Origin: Roseomonas xinghualingensis
GTDB lineage: Bacteria > Pseudomonadota > Alphaproteobacteria > Acetobacterales > Acetobacteraceae
Assembly (NCBI RefSeq): GCF_025791835.1
Contig: NZ_JAOXLP010000008.1
Span: forward strand, 1 to 64,000
Length of the DNA stretch: 64,000 nucleotides
Direction of reading: 5' to 3'
Shown here: one piece after another, positions 63,702 through 64,000 of the stretch
How positions within the stretch are numbered: the first letter of the stretch is position 1
Layout of the letters: every line of letters begins with the position of its first letter
Made by a program: the position numbers and the translations under genes
The notes under the pieces: model-generated
Databases searched by the model: none
Seen by the model: only the letters and a program-made list of their open reading frames with translations
What the model was told of the DNA's origin: nothing

Positions 63702-64000
63702 ATGAGTACTCCGGTCCGCAGCAAGAGGCTGAACATTCCCTCGATCCGAGCCAGGAAGGGCGGGACGCCGCTTGTATGCCTCACGGCCTACACGGCGCCG
63801 ATGGCAGGCTTTCTGGATCCCCATGTCGATATCCTCCTGGTGGGCGATTCCCTTGGAATGGTGCTGTACGGCTTCGACAGCACGCTGCCGGTGACCCTCG
63901 ACATGATGATCAACCATGGTGCTGCCGTCGTCCGCGGCAGCCAGAGCGCCTGTGTGTTGGTGGACCTCCCCTTCGGCAGCTATCAGGAAAGCCCCGAGCA
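63702..64000 (+). CDS. panB: 3-methyl-2-oxobutanoate hydroxymethyltransferase, N-terminal part
   Basis: Ninety-nine codons are visible before the window ends. The sequence has the PanB pattern [20 protein letters not shown] followed by [20 protein letters not shown], in which Asp of VGDS binds the metal, and [18 protein letters not shown]. PanB makes ketopantoate from ketoisovalerate and methylene-tetrahydrofolate, the first step of pantothenate and CoA synthesis. ATG 63702 has GGGTAAGG upstream. The rest of the gene is outside the window. Confidence 0.93.
   Translation, partial: MSTPVRSKRLNIPSIRARKGGTPLVCLTAYTAPMAGFLDPHVDILLVGDSLGMVLYGFDSTLPVTLDMMINHGAAVVRGSQSACVLVDLPFGSYQESPE

Overview
The window looks like chromosomal DNA from a high-GC alphaproteobacterium, most likely an Acetobacteraceae member of the Roseomonas type. 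This is inferred from strong GC-rich codon use, a Bug/TctC receptor, TRAP transporters, an IclR-controlled CoA catabolic cluster, a rhizobial-style rkp/kps capsule locus, a GTA-type holin domain and GTG/TTG starts in tightly overlapping operons. No insertion sequence, CRISPR array or rRNA was seen.

Layout. 1-4.0 kb: the first codons of glmS, a possible glmU tail remnant, and two divergent GT4 glycosyltransferases. 4.2-15.3 kb: a complete acyl-CoA degradation cluster (ADP-forming acyl-CoA ligase, MaoC hydratase, two acyl-CoA dehydrogenases, Bug receptor, cysteine-less thiolase-like protein with DUF35 partner, SDR, LivK-type receptor) facing an IclR regulator. 15.4-35.2 kb: a capsule locus combining kpsMTED, kpsC and kpsS with a lipid-making module: a 2456-residue reducing PKS/FAS like RkpA, an alpha-oxoamine synthase like RkpG, an SDR and a formyltransferase. 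35.3-43.7 kb: a 2-hydroxyacid dehydrogenase, SDRs, a pobA-like gene, an enoyl-CoA hydratase, a TRAP transporter and an acetyltransferase. 43.8-49.0 kb: a complete dipeptide-type ABC transporter. 49.1-55.0 kb: small housekeeping and hypothetical genes, including a phosphoribosyltransferase with a repeat-associated frameshift, a WD40-CobW pair and a histone-H1-like protein. 55.0-59.4 kb: an M20 peptidase, a peptide receptor and an omega-aminotransferase. 59.5-64 kb: a fused holin-endolysin, tRNA-Arg(CCG), a flavin monooxygenase with a membrane protein, a decayed XRE regulator and the start of panB.

The most coherent system is the capsule locus. The genes suggest that the PKS builds a reduced acyl chain, the oxoamine synthase releases it onto an amino acid, and the SDR and formyltransferase could tailor the amino-ketone. 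KpsC and KpsS would add the Kdo linker, and KpsMTED would export the finished chain. This is inference from homology and context. The window also holds several start, frame or active-site anomalies that an automated annotation would probably hide.
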